DNA of 64,000 nt from Pseudeuparius sepicola (Eukaryota; Arthropoda; Insecta; Coleoptera; Anthribidae): assembly GCA_963920635.1 (NCBI GenBank), contig OY987298.1, positions 39,649,787-39,713,786 of the forward strand, given 5' to 3'. Position numbers and translations under genes: made by a program. Below the pieces are notes generated by a model. It was given only the letters and a program-made list of their open reading frames with translations, did no database searches and was not told the origin of the DNA. Shown in pieces: positions 41,398-55,689 of the stretch; the stretch's first letter is position 1; each line of letters begins with the position of its first letter.

Positions 41398-43536
41398 ATA
41401 GTGATACCATATGGGACAGCTTTGATTAAAATTCGATGTTGGGAAAAGTTTTTGCTTTAAATTAGAGCAAAAATGACATTAAGAGTTGTGGCCAAGCTAT
41501 CTTCGTTAGTAAATTTGACATATGTTGCAGAAAGTGGCATTTCTAAATCGAATTGGAACAAAATTATTTGATGAGGTTTCAAGTTTTGATATTTTTATCA
41601 AATGAAATCTTTTTTACAAGTCCAAAGTTTTCTTGAGTGGTAAAATTAATTTATTTGTGTAATACTTACCGTCGCATGTCAGTTCCATGATAAATATTTT
41701 CTTTTCTTTCCATACTTCTTAAAACCAAAATTGAATCCATAAAAAATGTTGACACTAGCGATGCAAGGTTTCAATAATGTTAATGTGAGTATTTAATCTT
41801 ATAAAATATGAAATGAATGTAAGATATAGGGAAACTGTGAAAGGAAGGCATTGCTTTAGTAAGACTTTAGTTTGCGCACCTTTTCTGATAACATACGTAA
41901 TTTCTTGTAATTAGTAAATTGTTAGAACAGCAAGTATAAACAAATTACAATTTAGCTGCTATATTGACACTGTTGTAAATAAATCAAAATATATTTAGGG
42001 TATTAACCATATACGATGTTATCCCTTCAAGAAAAAATAGAAATTTTCCTAATATGCGGCGAGAATACACTACACCGGGTAGTAGCTGATATTTTTAATG
42101 AACGCCATCCACGGAAAAACGTTCATATCGTCTCAAGGATAATTAAGAAAATTAAGCGCATTGGTTCTGTAGAAAATGAGTTTAAAACACAGCACTTTCC
42201 TAGTAAGTCCAATGAAGACGAAAAACTTAATGTTTGTTTTAACCTAGTGGAAAATGATGGAAAGACTAGTATTGCTAACATTAGTAATACTAGTAAAATA
42301 AATTTCCTGCTTTTAAGCCGAAGTATATAAATATTTTAAAGGAAAGAGATTTTAATGCTCGTTTAGGATTTTGTTTCTGGTATCAGGGAGAGAAAGAAGA
42401 TAATCAGTTTACCTACAAAATTTTATGAACCGATGACAGTTATAGGACACAACAGGGCATATTATTGGCCAGGTATGTCACCTGACTTTTTGTGGGGCTA
42501 TCTTAATCAAAAAGTTTATAAAAGGCATTTAACTAATATCCTATCGGGAGTGCTGTATATAGGGACATTAAACCTGGATTTTTTAAAAATTCAGTGAAAG
42601 AAGTTAATAGACGAACTATTATATGTATTGAGGGTGACCCTTCACGCTGGTGCCCACACCATACTGAAATGTAATTTGGTTTGTGTAGTTTTTATTTACC
42701 TATTATTTAATTATTGTTTATAATAATTTTTAGTGTTTGTTTTAAAATTTAATTGAATTAAATGATATTCCTACTTTTAAGGCGATTTTAGTGTTATGAT
42801 GATATGATTAACAATGTGACAACTGACTTGCAATAATTTGTTTACCTTGGCAAAGATAATTGTATATATCTTTGACCATGGCTAACTTGCTGTTTTAACA
42901 ATTTACTAATTACAAGAAATTATGTTTTCAGAAAGGTGCGAAAACTAAAGTCTAATTAAAACAATGCCCTCTTTTGACAGTTTTCCTAAATCTTACATCC
43001 ATTTATTTATAATATGACATAAGATTAAATACTCGTGTCTTTTCAAAAGAACGATAGAATTATTAGAACTTTGTACCGCTCGTGTCAACATTTTTATGGT
43101 TGCAATTTTAGTTTTTAGAAGTATGGAAAGTAAATAAAATATTTATCATGGTACTGACATCTGACGGTAACGGTAAGTAAAAAGTAAGTGAATCAATTTT
43201 TGCCAGTGAAGTAAATTTTGTATTTGTAAATAATATTTTATTTCATAAAAATATCAAAAATCTCAACTTCATCCTAGACTTTTTAAATTTTGCACACCTA
43301 CATAAAATCGCAGTGAAAACATCTTTTCCAAATATTTTTTTTCGAATTCGATTTATAAATAATGTCACTTTCCGCCACTTTCTGCCAATTTTACTGCTAA
43401 CGAAGATCGCTGGGCCAAAACTGTTAATGTTATTTTTGCTCTAATTTGAAGCAAACACTGTTACCGACATCAAGTTTTAACCAAAGCTATTTTTTTAACC
43501 ATACTTATGGTACGGACTTTAATGATGACACTGTAT
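41398..43536 (+). mobile_element. Tc1/mariner-type element with long inverted arms, decayed
   Basis: Inverted arms of roughly 500-600 bp (from about 41400 and back from about 43515) share the regions AGCTTTGATTAAAA, GAGCAAAAATGACATTA and GTTAGTAAATT. A decayed transposase lies between them. The right end has CACTG followed by TATA. Confidence 0.75.
42016..42640 (+). pseudogene. Mariner-like transposase remnant with N-terminal HTH
   Basis: The first ORF (42016-42330) reads as the DUF4817-type helix-turn-helix: LSLQEKIEIFLICGEN, VADIFNERHP, VSRIIKKIKRIGSVEN. After it, in another frame, comes ERDFNARLGFCFWYQGE, then a stop, then TDD, the first catalytic region. VKEVNRRTIICIE near 42600 is the C-terminus. 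The middle, with the other catalytic acids, is deleted. Confidence 0.82.
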
Positions 43537-43585
43537 ATTAATATGGTGCGGACTTTAATGTTGACACTGTGTATTAATATAAGTA
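43505..43585. repeat. Tandem pair of a 40-bp unit
   Basis: TGGTACGGACTTTAATGATG and its near copy are each followed by ACACTGTATATTAATA, repeated twice at the right end of the preceding element. Confidence 0.75.
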
Positions 43586-44810
43586 TATTACATTTATTAC
43601 TTTCGTGATTATTTTAGCTGATCGTACTGTCGCTTGTAAATGGCTGTGAAATTGGTTGCATCGTTAATTTCTGCAATTTTCCTACAGAAAAAGTATTCTA
43701 CTTGATCAGATAACAGTTCATAAGCCAGTACTTTTTTTTGACAGCCTGTTGGAAACTGTCCTCTTAATGAATATTTTTATATGCACTATAAGTTCAAAAT
43801 TTCGCGCACGTACATGCAGTCCCAATATGCGCATGAATTATACCTGAATATAACTCCAGCATATCGTTGCGTGTATTAAGGCGCAATAACGCTAATGAAA
43901 CGTTTTAACAAAATATCAAGGCTGCGCAGGCCATTGCACCTAGGTTCGCGTCAAATGAATCACTTCCCTTTTGGTCTCTTTTTACTCCAGACTGGCCACA
44001 GAGGTTACACAAGAAAAAAAGGAGCGAGAGTAGGTCCATTCTTCCACAAATTATTAACAGACAAGGGATGGACTTCCATTCTTGTACTGCAATACCTATA
44101 TAATTTCCCAGGAAAATACTATTACAACCTATATTTTTAAATTTATTAAGCTAATGTTTTTTTTTATTATCTATTTTAAAGATGAATCCTGCATTTTTTT
44201 ATAGAAATTTTATTTGTAAATATGACATAATTTTATTTTTAAAATCGGGTACAATTTATGAATCCTCCATACAGATCTTTTTCCTTTTGAAGTAATAGCG
44301 ACTTACAATACCCAACAAGTAACATTTGGAATTTGGTTACGATTAGAAAAGTAATATTTTTAGCAAACATACAACACTGCTTACTACCTATCGTCGAAGT
44401 TTGAAAGTAATACAGGATTCTAGTTCTGAATGCCCAGAATCTTCCAGCACTAGAATCCTGGGCACTGTCCTGGAACACTCTGTATACGCCTTTTGGAAGT
44501 CTTTGCTTAGCAAAGAAAATTAATAGTAAACTACCTGAGAAACCTACAAGAGCAAGCAATTTGTATTTTTTATGACTTAAATATATTTTTATATATTTAG
44601 ATATATGACTTACCAAAAATTAAGGGAATCAAGTCTCCCTGGCTATGGGGGAAATGATACACAGCTTGGGCGGAACTATACATGGGATGAAACTTTCTAA
44701 AAACACCCATATAAACTTATAAAGTGCATATGGCCCTACTTTGTAGGGCTGTATGCAATGCTTTTTAAATTTTATGGGTATTACATTTATTTAACTAGAA
44801 TTTGTTTATA
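43586..44810. other. Intergenic, no recognised gene
   Basis: ORFs at 43895-44140 (+) and 44239-44616 (-) have no recognised motif and unremarkable composition. Nothing else was seen. Confidence 0.45.
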
Positions 44811-45625
44811 CAGTGTCCGCCTTAAATATTTCCACAAAGGGAAAAAATTGTATTTTCAATTACGGAAAAAAATTATTCTTGATAAAAGTTTCTGCTTCTT
44901 CTAGAACTCAAAATGCACTCACAAAAATTTGAAATCTGCTTCCTTATACGAGGGAGGCTCAAAAATATAAAACTTGATCAAGAGTAAAGTGCCCTCATTT
45001 TTCAAGATATGGGCAAAGTTATTTAAGAAAGTTGTTTAGAATTAAGACATTATTTCAAATACCAAGTCACAGCCCATAAATAATGTATCTATGTATTTTT
45101 ATTTTTTCTTCTATTTTTAACTTAAAATGATCTACTTGAGCTGTTGCTAGCGTTTAAAATGTTTAGTATTAAAATTTGTTTGAGCCAATGATGTTTCTTT
45201 TATATTGCCACAAAAAATGAGAGATTTTTGCCAATTCCTATTGGAGAAAATTTTCCTTTAATGAGCGAACTTAATACAACTTTGCCAGCAAATTATTATG
45301 CTTGCCAACCTCTGCATTATAACGTTTTTTTTTTTCAACGTACAAAGTGGTCGTGGAAAACCCAAAAAATTAAAAAATCACGGTAGGTGGCTGTGACTTG
45401 GTATTTGAAATAATATTTTAATTCTAAAAATGAGGGCACTTTACTCTGAGCAATTTTCTTTTATTTTTGAGCCTCTCTCGTATACGTAAGTAAGCAGATT
45501 TTCAAATTTTTATGAGTGAATTTTGAGTTTTATAAGAAGCAGAAACTTTTATCAGGAATAATTTTTTTTCCAGAAGTTGGAAATACATTTTTTTCCCTTT
45601 GTGGCAATATTTATGGCGAACACTG
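44811..45625. mobile_element. TA-flanked foldback element, 815 bp
   Basis: CAGTGTCCGCCTTAAATATT and its complement ending GAACACTG are bordered by TA on both sides, and most of the length is an inverted repeat. The same family recurs, truncated, at about 62695-63406. Confidence 0.87.
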
Positions 45626-45937
45626 TATATACAGACGATTCGTGCAATAACAGAGAATGCTTGTTTTATCTAAATTGAAGTTAAATAAGCTTTATGTCGA
45701 AATTCCTAGGTGTCTCCATATCATTCCCAACTCGTTCCCAACACTTCTTCGGTGAGAAATATATTCATTTTATCAATTTTACACTAAAATATGTATAATG
45801 GACAAAAATAATGATTAACCAGAAAACTATCTAGTTTGATGTAGCCCATTACTTTTTAATATGTTATAGTCCTTGGTCCTAAATTCCTAAATTTATATTG
45901 ATGTTTTTATTGTCGAACTGCGTAGTCGTATTGTAAC

Positions 45938-45976
45938 CTGATGATGGCAAACTGAGCGAAGCCAAAACGTACGTCG
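45938..45976 (+). other. Hammerhead-ribozyme-like core, degenerate
   Basis: CTGATGA, a GGC/GCC stem, AAAA where GAAA is expected, a self-complementary CGTACG and then TC follow the order of a minimal type-I hammerhead. The G-to-A change in the core predicts weak or no activity. Confidence 0.3.
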
Positions 45977-46775
45977 TAATCTAAAACTAAACAATAAATG
46001 AATGAATTACTAAAATTTTCTATGATATGGTAGACACCCAGGAATTTCAACATAAAATGGACTATATATACTAGGAACTAACCCTAATAAAGTTCAATAA
46101 ACTTGGTATTAACCGAGGTAATAACTAAAATAATTTGAAAATTAGATATATTTCATGAATAGAAAAAAATAAGTAGTAAGAAGGAAATTCATAAAGGGTT
46201 GGATAGATTCTCGCGTGATGACCCCGTAACTAAGAAATTCCAAGAATCAATCCTTAGTTTTCCCACTGCGTTCGTTTTGTTCCACGTGGTACGTCTGGAG
46301 CAGTAGAAGGCACAATATTCGTGAGTTGTTGTCAATCTATTTCAAAAATAAAAACAGCGAAATATAAAATTTAAGTACTTTTCAAGTTCCACAATTTAGA
46401 GACGTCACTTCCGGTTTGATCGGAAGTAGCATACGATAAGAACGAACGAGCACGAACGAGAATAAACGAAAATAAACGAAAATAAACGACATAGATAGGT
46501 GTTTGATTATAGCAAAATGATCAGCTCCTTTCCGGTAAAGAAAAAAGCAATTAAATGTTTGTTTCTGAAAATTCTCATTTTTCTGAAAATTCTCGAGTAC
46601 GTTCCTAAAATGCTCAAGAATATTCACAAAGTGCTCAAAATGCTGAAAATGCTCAAAGATTGATTATATGGCGTAATCGGCAAGCTTGCCCTTTTACTTC
46701 AGTTCGCAGTGCGCTTGTGTCTCCGTCTTGCCTTTGTCAGTACAGAAGAACGGGTCTTACAAAAAAAAATGCTCG

Positions 46776-46918
46776 ACGATCGTACTCAATGGTATAGAAG
46801 ATAGAATTTATTATATCTTACAATTCAAGTACGAAGATCAACGATCGTACTCAATGGTATACCTAGAAGATAGAATTTATTATATTTTACAATTATTCAA
46901 GTACGGAGTTCGACGCTC
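46776..46918. repeat. Direct duplication of a 65-70-bp unit
   Basis: CGATCGTACTCAATGGTATA followed by AGAAGATAGAATTTATTATAT and CAAGTACG occurs twice in tandem with small differences. Confidence 0.85.
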
Positions 46919-49900
46919 GTAGCACTTGTAGTCGTATAGCCACAAAATATATAGGTTAGGTCGTAGCGCCTAGCATCATTCACAATAACTCACGACAGAA
47001 TGTATAGATTACCCACCTACAATAAGCGTGCCGCGTGCCACAGTAATATAATATATAACTACGCGGAAGCGCAGGCGCGTGCTCCATTGCACTGGCGCGT
47101 GCCTCGGTAGCAGCGGTGCCACTTCGATTTCGAAAATTGCGATATTGCCAATTTTTCAAATTTCTTTACACCTTAGATATTCCTTTTGTGCTTGAAATTT
47201 CGAGCAATTTGAGCATTTTCAAGGGAACGTTCCTTTTCGTGCTCTTTCGTGCTCTCTTTCGCATCTCTACCTACCGAAATACTAGACAAATGTTGTCCGA
47301 AAAAACCATCCCCAAAAATTTGAAATTCATATCCCGGAAAATAAATAAATAAAATAGAACGTACCTTTCTGATACGAACCTGTCTCTGAGAAAAAAATCG
47401 ACATTATATTCTCTACACCTACTTAAGTAGACATGGAAAAAATAGACATGCCTCAAAAATAAATGTGAATGCGGCCGTAAGTAAATAAGCAAATTAATTG
47501 ATAAATCATTCTTCTTCATCTCATCATCATGATCAGATACAAAACGAAGGCGCACTCTAACCGGCACGCGCGATCTCCTTGGCCCGCAAAATCCATGACC
47601 TACAAGAATATTAAATTTCCCACTTGCAGTGAGCTGTTCGCATCGGCTATATTCAGAGGTGTTTTTGAACTTTTAGAGGCCACCGGAATACACTGCGTTT
47701 CTCATGCATATTTTGCTCCGTTGGTGGTCGGTGAACGTAGGTATATTAATTTGCGTTTTGCGTTCAACCTGTTCCGACTAAAACGTCTAAAAATACTCTC
47801 AATGATCTTTGCCGAAAATTAAAAATACCTGCCAAAGGACGAATGTCCAATATACGCTGCATGTTATTAGCATGTGATTTGCAGAATAAAAAATGGTTTC
47901 TACAAACTACTACTGGAAGTCAATACATTTCATTTTAATTAGTATGATTAACTATAGGTTTAAGTAGATTCTATTCGTTCCGGAAGATGTAGATCAGGGA
48001 AATAAAATCAACACAATGATTGGCAATATGAATCCGGAAATCCTATCCTACGCGTGTTTTGAAAAAGTGCCATATATTCTGGCACTATAATAGAACGTAA
48101 GAAAATAACAGGATTTGTTTTGTTTTTGAGATACACGGAGATAAAAGTGATTTTGAAAATAAAATTCGGTTACATCTTCCGTAATAGGTATCTAAGTTCC
48201 TATAGTGAAATTTGGTACCAGGTGGGATTTGAGTATATTAACTTTAGTTACACAAGCATTTAGTTGCCTTTGGGGTACCTACTCCTAGTTTAGAATATTG
48301 TAAGGGTAAGAATTATAACTATTATATTGACTTCGCTGTTTCGCAGTGAGATATTAAGTCACAATTTTCTTCAAATTAGATTTTCTGTGTTTTATCTTAA
48401 TTTGCAATAAAAAAAAATTAATTTAATCTATCTATTTGTAAAAATTCTTGTGTTCGCCTCTTTCCGCACTACTGATGAATGTGTAAGACCCTATCTCCTA
48501 TATTCTAGAACACTGGCAGTTCCCCTGGCCATCAAGTTTCCTTCCTGTTTTTTTACTGTTCCTTCATATACATTTACCTAATTGTATTTCTCTGGTGGTT
48601 TATTCTGCCTCTAACTCGATTCGATGATTGCGTTTCCTTTCTCACAGGATACTATCTTTTACATATCACTGATTACCCGCACTTTATCTTGCATCGTTAC
48701 GTCTTCACACTTGTTAAGTGTGAATATAATTCGCACTGCACTTTAATTTGAAGAGCATTCTATAATTTAATCCCAAACTAATTAGATTTTTTCTATGGGT
48801 TGTAACTTACCGGTGGAATTGTTTTTATCTTATCGAATACTTACAAAAATAATTTTAAAGTACACTGAAGGAAACCGGTCTTGTTTCCATGTGCGCAAGC
48901 GCGAGTTCGATTACAGTTACTGCTACACTCTCAGAGATGGCGCGGCAATCAGATCACCTGTACACGGTGATCCACATAAAATTTTACCTCCATAACGTCT
49001 GTATTTTTCGGGTTAAAGAAAACAATGTAGAGACAAAAGTTTTAGGTAGGCTTTTCCATGGTCTTATTGAAATTTATGCAGCTGTTTTTTTATAAATGAT
49101 ATTTTTTAAAATACCCTTTTAACAATACTCTGTATATTGAGTTTGACGCCATATTCGAATTGCTCGGAAAATTCTACACATGTCTGGTTTTTGAACCATC
49201 AATTTATCTTTAAAATTACCGAGAGAATCGGGTTTATCACTTTAACTGGGACACCCTGCACATTCCGACGGCAAATGCTCGTACGTTGTTGCCGGATTGT
49301 GCATCTTTTCCCGATTGATGCAAATAAAATTCTCGGTGTTTACACACCGTTCGTCACTCTGAAAGCGGAAATAAGTCTACCTATACCACCGATTAACCGT
49401 TACATTTGAGCGCCATCCATCCCGGATACTTACCAGTCTAAAAAAGCTTATCCCTTTGAAAGGTTTTACATTTTAAGACAGTAATTATTGGGCAGGTGGG
49501 TGAATTACGGAAATACATAGTAGAAGGGGAGAAGGGAGAAAGCTATTATTACGGCGTATCCAAAGTTATCTGCCAAGGCAAAGGTGGAAATGCAAGGTGC
49601 ATCCGCACGCACAACCATAGAAGAAACTAAACAATATTTGACAGATTTGATAGAGGTTTTATCAGACCTAAGCTGACCAGAACATATTAACTAGGTATAT
49701 TGTCTGATCAAATATAAATTGTAGGTATAATTTTCGTTACATAAAAAAGGTTCATAATATATCATAGTATGCCAATTAAATGTGTGTTTGTTTGATATAT
49801 CTAATTATATCAGAAAATAAACTTGGCAACCGATTACATCTTATAGAAGCTGTAGGCAGACGGGAAACGGTTACCAAGAAAAGTCATTTTACAAGAATAA

Positions 49901-50826
49901 GCTATTTTAACACGCCTTGCTTCATTGCCACCCGTTTACAACATGTAGAATTTTTTTTATAACAATTTATACATGTTGTTACAAAAAAGTAGGTCAATTC
50001 ATTCACAGCTTTTTTGTACTAAAATAACGTGACTTTTCTTATGTCATTCTACATTTAGACGCGCCTCAATAAAATGCAGGGTTTAGAGTTGATTTTTAAA
50101 ACGAATTTTATTATTAACCCTTGTTACCTTGTGTTAGTTTTTCACGATAGGTACGTAAGTTGAAATTTGTCACAGATTTGTTTGATATAAAAGACATTTT
50201 TTTGTGGAATTTGTTCAAAGATCAAAACATTTTAAACCCTCCCATATTTTTCTGCGTACACCTGTGGTTTCAATAAATAGTTTTTAGATCGGTCTTTTGT
50301 AATTTTTTACTCTTGTAAACTCTTCAAGATTTCTCAACTTATATTCTTCCATTCATTTGTATTTTTTGTTTATTTAGGTTTGACACCTCGAAATAAATTT
50401 TTGTGTTTTTTTTAAATATCGAGTTAAAATCTGGCAATTAGCTATTTTTAAACTCATAGGCTTAAATAGTAAGAAGCTGGGTGGACAATGTTTCCAAAAT
50501 CAGCCATTGTGTTTGTGAAAATTCATATCAAATTTGAGCTTGATAACAAATAAATCCCAACAAATACTAGTTGTATAAATTGCAATAATATCTCGTAAAC
50601 CAAATCCTAAATAAAAATTTTACAAAGAGCAACAATATTACAGAAAATTAGCTATGATTAAACAGTGATTCATTTATACCATTACCATAGGCGTACGCAG
50701 AAAAAAGTTGGGGGCCAAATAAGGGTACCCATCCGCATTTTGCTCAATTTCTACTTCCAATGTGTTTACTAAAATTCCACAAAAAATGTGATTCTATATG
50801 AATAAAATCCGTACCAAATTTCAACT

Positions 50827-50961
50827 AAATAAAACACCCTGTATATTTTTCGATTTCAAATTATCACAACTCCCATCCTTGTCTTACTCATGAATATACG
50901 ATAGACAAGGACGGCAGTTGTGATAATTTGAAATCGAAAAATATACAGGGTGTTTTATTTA
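50827..50961. mobile_element. Small near-perfect palindromic MITE
   Basis: TAAATAAAACACCCTGTATA leads into an inverted copy ending TATACAGGGTGTTTTATTTA, with about 55-bp arms around a short centre near 50894. CACCCTG/CAGGGTG with TA is a Tc1/mariner-type end. Confidence 0.9.
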
Positions 50962-52744
50962 AAAAATATATTTTTCATGGGTAACTCTTAAACCATTGAC
51001 TTATTGAAGAAAATGTAGGAGCAGCACTGGATTCTACGTAAAAAAGTGCTATAGGAATGTTTATCCAGAAACGCAAAATTTTCAACCTGATAAAAGTTAC
51101 GGCCACTTTTCCAAAATGCACATTTTCGAAAAACGCCCTGTAACTCAAGATCGGTGACAGATATCGATTTACGGTTCTCGCAATTAAGTTTATCATGAAA
51201 AATGAGCATCAGATATCGATATCAGTTTTCGTCTATATCCGTTAAAAATAGGAGTTTCCCTTTAAAAGTGCCCAATTTGCCCCCCCCTGTACACTGAGAA
51301 AAAAATATGTCATGAAGAAAAGTGCAAACCGACTGTTACTTGTTTTTCATAGATATTTAGACTTGAAAATGTTGTATATCTTTGGCAGCCTGGTAGGAAT
51401 CGTTATTTATGTCTAAGTTTCAGTTTACTTTGTAAGGTAATCCCCTACATGTACCACAAGGTAGCGGGTTTTCTTTATTGCTTTTATCCTACTTAAATTA
51501 CGCAAATAATGAGTACTCCAAAACGCATCCTGGTATGGGAGGTTGTCTAAAATGTGTCGCTATTTCTTTGTCTATTGTTTTTATTCGTTTTTGTAATTTT
51601 TAAAGTATTATTGCTCTTGGTTACGCTTTTTCTAGATTTCTGCACCATCCTGTCATTGCACTTCTGAGGAACTCCCAGTTCGGTTTGACTAAATTGGGAG
51701 GGTGAGGGTCATAACTTATTATTATTGCATATTTGTCTTTGGTAGTCAACCTACGTTTCAGATAGACATGTGCCCAAAACTTGCATCTTCCCGCACATGT
51801 TTAGATTACCATACGCGACGCGGAAAAGGCGACGTACTAAAAATTGAAAATATCCTATCTCGCGGGGCGGAGCATTGCCTAACGATAGAGATCGTTCGGA
51901 TTTATTATTTCAATTAGATAACGCGGCGTGGAGCTGCAATTTCCTCACCTTGACTTTTCGCCACAATATGTTGTAAAACCGAAAGACACATAAAACTAAA
52001 TCAGCGGTGACATTTCGCGGCGTACGCGGCCGCATAAAAAGGCGGCGAGGCGGGTCCTCGGCCGTAAGGTCACGAGAAACTATTCAAAAGTCTACCGTGG
52101 ATAATTCTGAATCGCGCCGATTAAAAAAACCAATTATATTGAAACCACGAGGGGAAATAAAGTTCGAACGACAATTCGGCAATTGCAGCTCTTTTTCGAA
52201 AGTTGCATTTCCTTCTGGGACTAAGTAAAAAATGATATCAATTGAAATTCTAGTTCCCCATCTCATGTAGAGGAAAACCAAACTATAAGAGAGTAATCGC
52301 GATTACCATTGGGATATGAAATATATAATGAAAGGTTTTCCACCTAGTTACATAATATACTATTGTCAGCATCTTAGGTAGCGATATCTTGTCTAAGAAG
52401 ATGTATGTATATTCTTTCGGACATCTGAACTCCATTACACAATCTAAATAAATCTTTAACGATGCTCATTAAGATAGACTTGCTTACCTCCAGAGTGGTT
52501 TGTACACGGGGCATTCTACTACATAAAAACGCCTGGATTTATCATTGCAATTAGATAACTGTTAGGAACTACAATTTTCAGACCTTGACTTTCGATAATA
52601 ACGTCTCTTAGCCAACATTAAAAAAGTTGGGAAGGTGGACATATAATTTAGGTATAAAATTATAAGTAATATATTTTAATTGGTGCAAATTTAAGATAAT
52701 ATAAATTTTATAGTCAATTATTCTATTGAAAAAAATAATGTATA
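50962..52744. other. Intergenic, no recognised gene
   Basis: Short ORFs only. A GC-richer patch near 52000-52110 encodes nothing recognisable. Confidence 0.45.
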
Positions 52745-53812
52745 CAGGGCGTTCCGCTTAAGACCCGACACAGAGCAGGAGCATACAGGGGAGCCCAAAA
52801 TAAGGTACTTTAACGCAACTTACCTCTATACTATGTTGCACCACCTGAGAAGTTAAAGGCCTTGAAAGTGGGCTTTGAAATTTCGAAAAAATCAATAGAT
52901 ATCTCAGATATTTTTGAACTTGGAAGAACCAAATTTGGTACACGTTGTACCAAGGGCATTAATCTACAGAAAACATAGTTCAATTGTACCATTTTAAAGG
53001 GTTGATACAGAATGATGCACCCTAAAAAGGTGAGTTTGTCCATTGGCGGACTTACAAAATAGTCAGTTTGTGTTATGAAGAATTTAATTCTAAAACTTTT
53101 TTACTGTTTTTATTTCTTAAAAAACTTTATCGCTTTCACCAAAAACGCCAATAACCGAAAACACGTATTGCAGATTGATGTAATATTTAAAATTTAAAAG
53201 TTGGCTATAAAATTAAAGGTCAAACTTGACTATCAGAAAAAGAGTAATTGTTTGCCGAGTGTTCTGAAAATGGCCGGAAAGTTTTCATTTAGCGAACAAG
53301 TTGACATGTTATTAGTGTTAGGTTTCTGTGAAGGAAACTGCGGAAGAAGTGTTGAAGAATATCGGAGAACATTTCCTAAGCGTGTGATCCCCCATAGAGA
53401 AATATTTTCGAATGTTGAAAGGCGAGCTCGAGAAACAGGCAAGTTTTTAAGTGACACTCGCTATTGCAATCGGGACACAAGACGAACGACTTATTTTCGA
53501 TACAATTAGTACTAGAATTCTATCGGAACAAACTGGTTTACCGAAAACTTCTGTGCACCGAGTTATCAGACGCAATCTACTACACCCGTATTATCATATC
53601 CAAAAAGTGCAATAATTATTACCGGAAGATTAGGCTAAACGAGTGAATTTCTGTCAGTTTATTTTGAATCAAGGCATTAATTTTCAGAAGAAAATTCTAT
53701 GCCTATAAATTCGCAGGGGTGCAACTTAGTGTAGAGGTAAGCTTTAAATCACCTTATTATGGGGTCCCCTGAATGCTCCTGCTATGTGTTGGTTATTATG
53801 CGGAACACCCTG
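52745..53812 (+). mobile_element. Tc1/mariner-type deletion derivative
   Basis: CAGGGCGTTCCGCTTAA at the left pairs with TTATGCGGAACACCCTG at the right, flanked by TA. Arms of about 110 bp share CAGGAGCAT and GAGGTAAG blocks. The interior keeps the N-terminal third of a transposase. Confidence 0.85.
53270..53700 (+). pseudogene. Transposase N-terminal fragment (DUF4817-type HTH)
   Basis: From ATG 53270 the frame reads MAGKFSFSEQVDMLLVLGFC, NCGRSVEEYRRTFP and VERRARETGKF, the DNA-binding HTH seen in many insect mariner-like transposases. A shift near 53500 moves to a frame with TGLPKTSVHRVIRRN, LHPYYHIQKVQ and, after stops, KRVNFCQFIL. The DDE part is absent. Confidence 0.85.
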
Positions 53813-54091
53813 TATAAGCTAACTCTGAAAGTCCGTTGTATTTTTCCTTGTTTAATTTGATAATCGAGGTGTCTATAGAAAATAATTTCTCAGTAAGTAA
53901 ACTTATCGACAAAGATGAACCTAAAATCAATAAGGACATAAAACTTATCAATAAAAATTTGTGAAGGGGCCCTATGTCAATAGAGAACCGCGTTGTAGAT
54001 GCTGATATAATATTTTATTAAGATAATTCTCATAAATTGGTGTTCCATACGTGGCAGAAATCCCGGATTCCAGCAGGACACCCTGCATATA

Positions 54092-55225
54092 CAGGGTGCC
54101 CAATTTAGATGGAATAATGGATATAACTTTTTAAATACATCTTGAATAAAAAATGTTTCAGACAAGAGTTTTTCAGTTGATCTATCTGCATATTTTGGTT
54201 ACCTTGAATTTCTTTGGGAGCCAGTCATTTCGTTGCTATGGCAACCAATTTTGTTTTTTTAAATAGTACCATACACTTTTCTGTTCAAATTTGGAATCAG
54301 TTCCTTTTTGTGCATACGAGCATGTAACATTTCTTTGAGGTTGCGTATGAAAATTTTTAAGAAAAAGTAGAATTTCTGCAAGTACGCCGACATTTTTGCC
54401 TGTAATGATAACATACCGATGACAGGTGAAACAATAAATCAATGGAACCTAAAAAATCAATTCATCAAATGCTCGAAATGTTCTCCATTCACAGCAAACA
54501 ATGGCCCAGTCTGTCGTAAAAACTACTAAGTAGATTCCTAATCCATTCTGAAGGAATCAACGCTATTTCGTTTATCATACGCTGTTCTAATTTTGGGGAC
54601 GATTTTTATACACCCTGGATTTTAGATGTCCCACAAGAAAAAAATCACCCGGGGTAAGATCGAGAGACCTCGGAGGCCATTCCATGGCCCCTTTTCTGCC
54701 AATCCAAGATTGTGGGAAGACTTCACGGTGGTAATGGGGAGTTGTTCATTTTGCTGGAACCAGATACCCTGGATTGGTCTACCAAGGGCAGGAATCACCT
54801 CATTTTGCAAAAGATCCAAATATCTTTCGCCAGTCAAATTACCATTGATAATAAATGGACCAATAATGCTGTTGTCATTATGACATACGTAAGTGTCAAA
54901 ATTTTTATTGGGCATGGCCTACTTTTTAGGCAATGCTCTCGAATTTAAATTTTGGCGTACTTGCAGAAATCCTACTTTTTCTCAAAAATTTTCTCATGCA
55001 ACTCTTTTACATGTTCGTAGGCACAAAAAGGAGCTGATTCCGAATTTGAACAGAGAAGTGTATGGTGCCATTTAAAAAACAAAGTTGGTTGTCATAGAAA
55101 CGAAATGACTGGTCCCAAAAAAATTCAATTACAGCAAAATATGCAGATATATTAACTGAAAACATTTTTTATTCAAAGTGTCTTTAAAAGCTATATCCAT
55201 TATTCCATCTAAATTGGCCACCTTG
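54092..55225 (-). mobile_element. TIR transposon with long arms and transposase fragment
   Basis: CAGGGTGCCCAATTTAGATGGAATAATGG at the left and a complement finishing GGCCACCTTG at the right delimit 1.13 kb between TA sites. Arms of over 280 bp are inverted copies. The core holds a piece of a minus-strand transposase. Confidence 0.87.
54622..54915 (-). pseudogene. Mariner-like transposase catalytic fragment, mutated
   Basis: The frame reads GPFIINGNLTGERYLDLLQNEVIP and IQGIWFQQNE, then a tail with RGLSILPRVIFFLWD. In intact relatives WFQQDG carries the second catalytic Asp; here it is Asn. The final FFLWD block is shifted from its usual context. Non-functional. Confidence 0.85.
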
Positions 55226-55689
55226 TAGAAATAGTAAAGGAATGTACATAACATTAAAGAGGTGCTCAACTAACATTGAAATTGGATTGTAAGATCAAAC
55301 TATTTGGCTGTAAATAATCACAATCGGATTAATTTCGGACTACGGATTCCCAGTAGTAACCAAAATCGATAGATCTTGGGGGAGTGAAACTTCACTGCCG
55401 TTCGCTACACGCTGCATACAGTTTTAGGGCGCCTATTGTGCAATAGTTAATTTTCCACAGTGGTAAGATGCACAAAGGAGGGGCACGCGGGCTCTCTGAA
55501 CGAGGCTGTGTCGTCAAGCTAATTAGGCAGCGTTCCAAGAATCCAAACGATGCATTTAATTCCACAGAAAATATTGCCTGATTTTTAGTCTTTTTATGGC
55601 ATTTAAACAGATTTTTTTTTAGAACATTTCTAGTAGGAAGCTACTGGATTATCTTATACTAGTGGGGTTAGACATAAAATATAGTTTTT

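Larger units (their letters stand above)
45626..50826. other. Intergenic, no recognised gene
   Basis: No supported gene in 5.2 kb. Features noted are a hammerhead-like core at 45938-45976, a GAAAATAAAC-type microrepeat (about 46460-46490) and a direct duplication at 46776-46918. A 97-codon + ORF (47529-47822) has no known domain. Confidence 0.5.

Noticed and set aside
47529..47822. 97-codon + ORF considered as a host gene
   Set aside because: No recognisable domain, no promoter or neighbour support.
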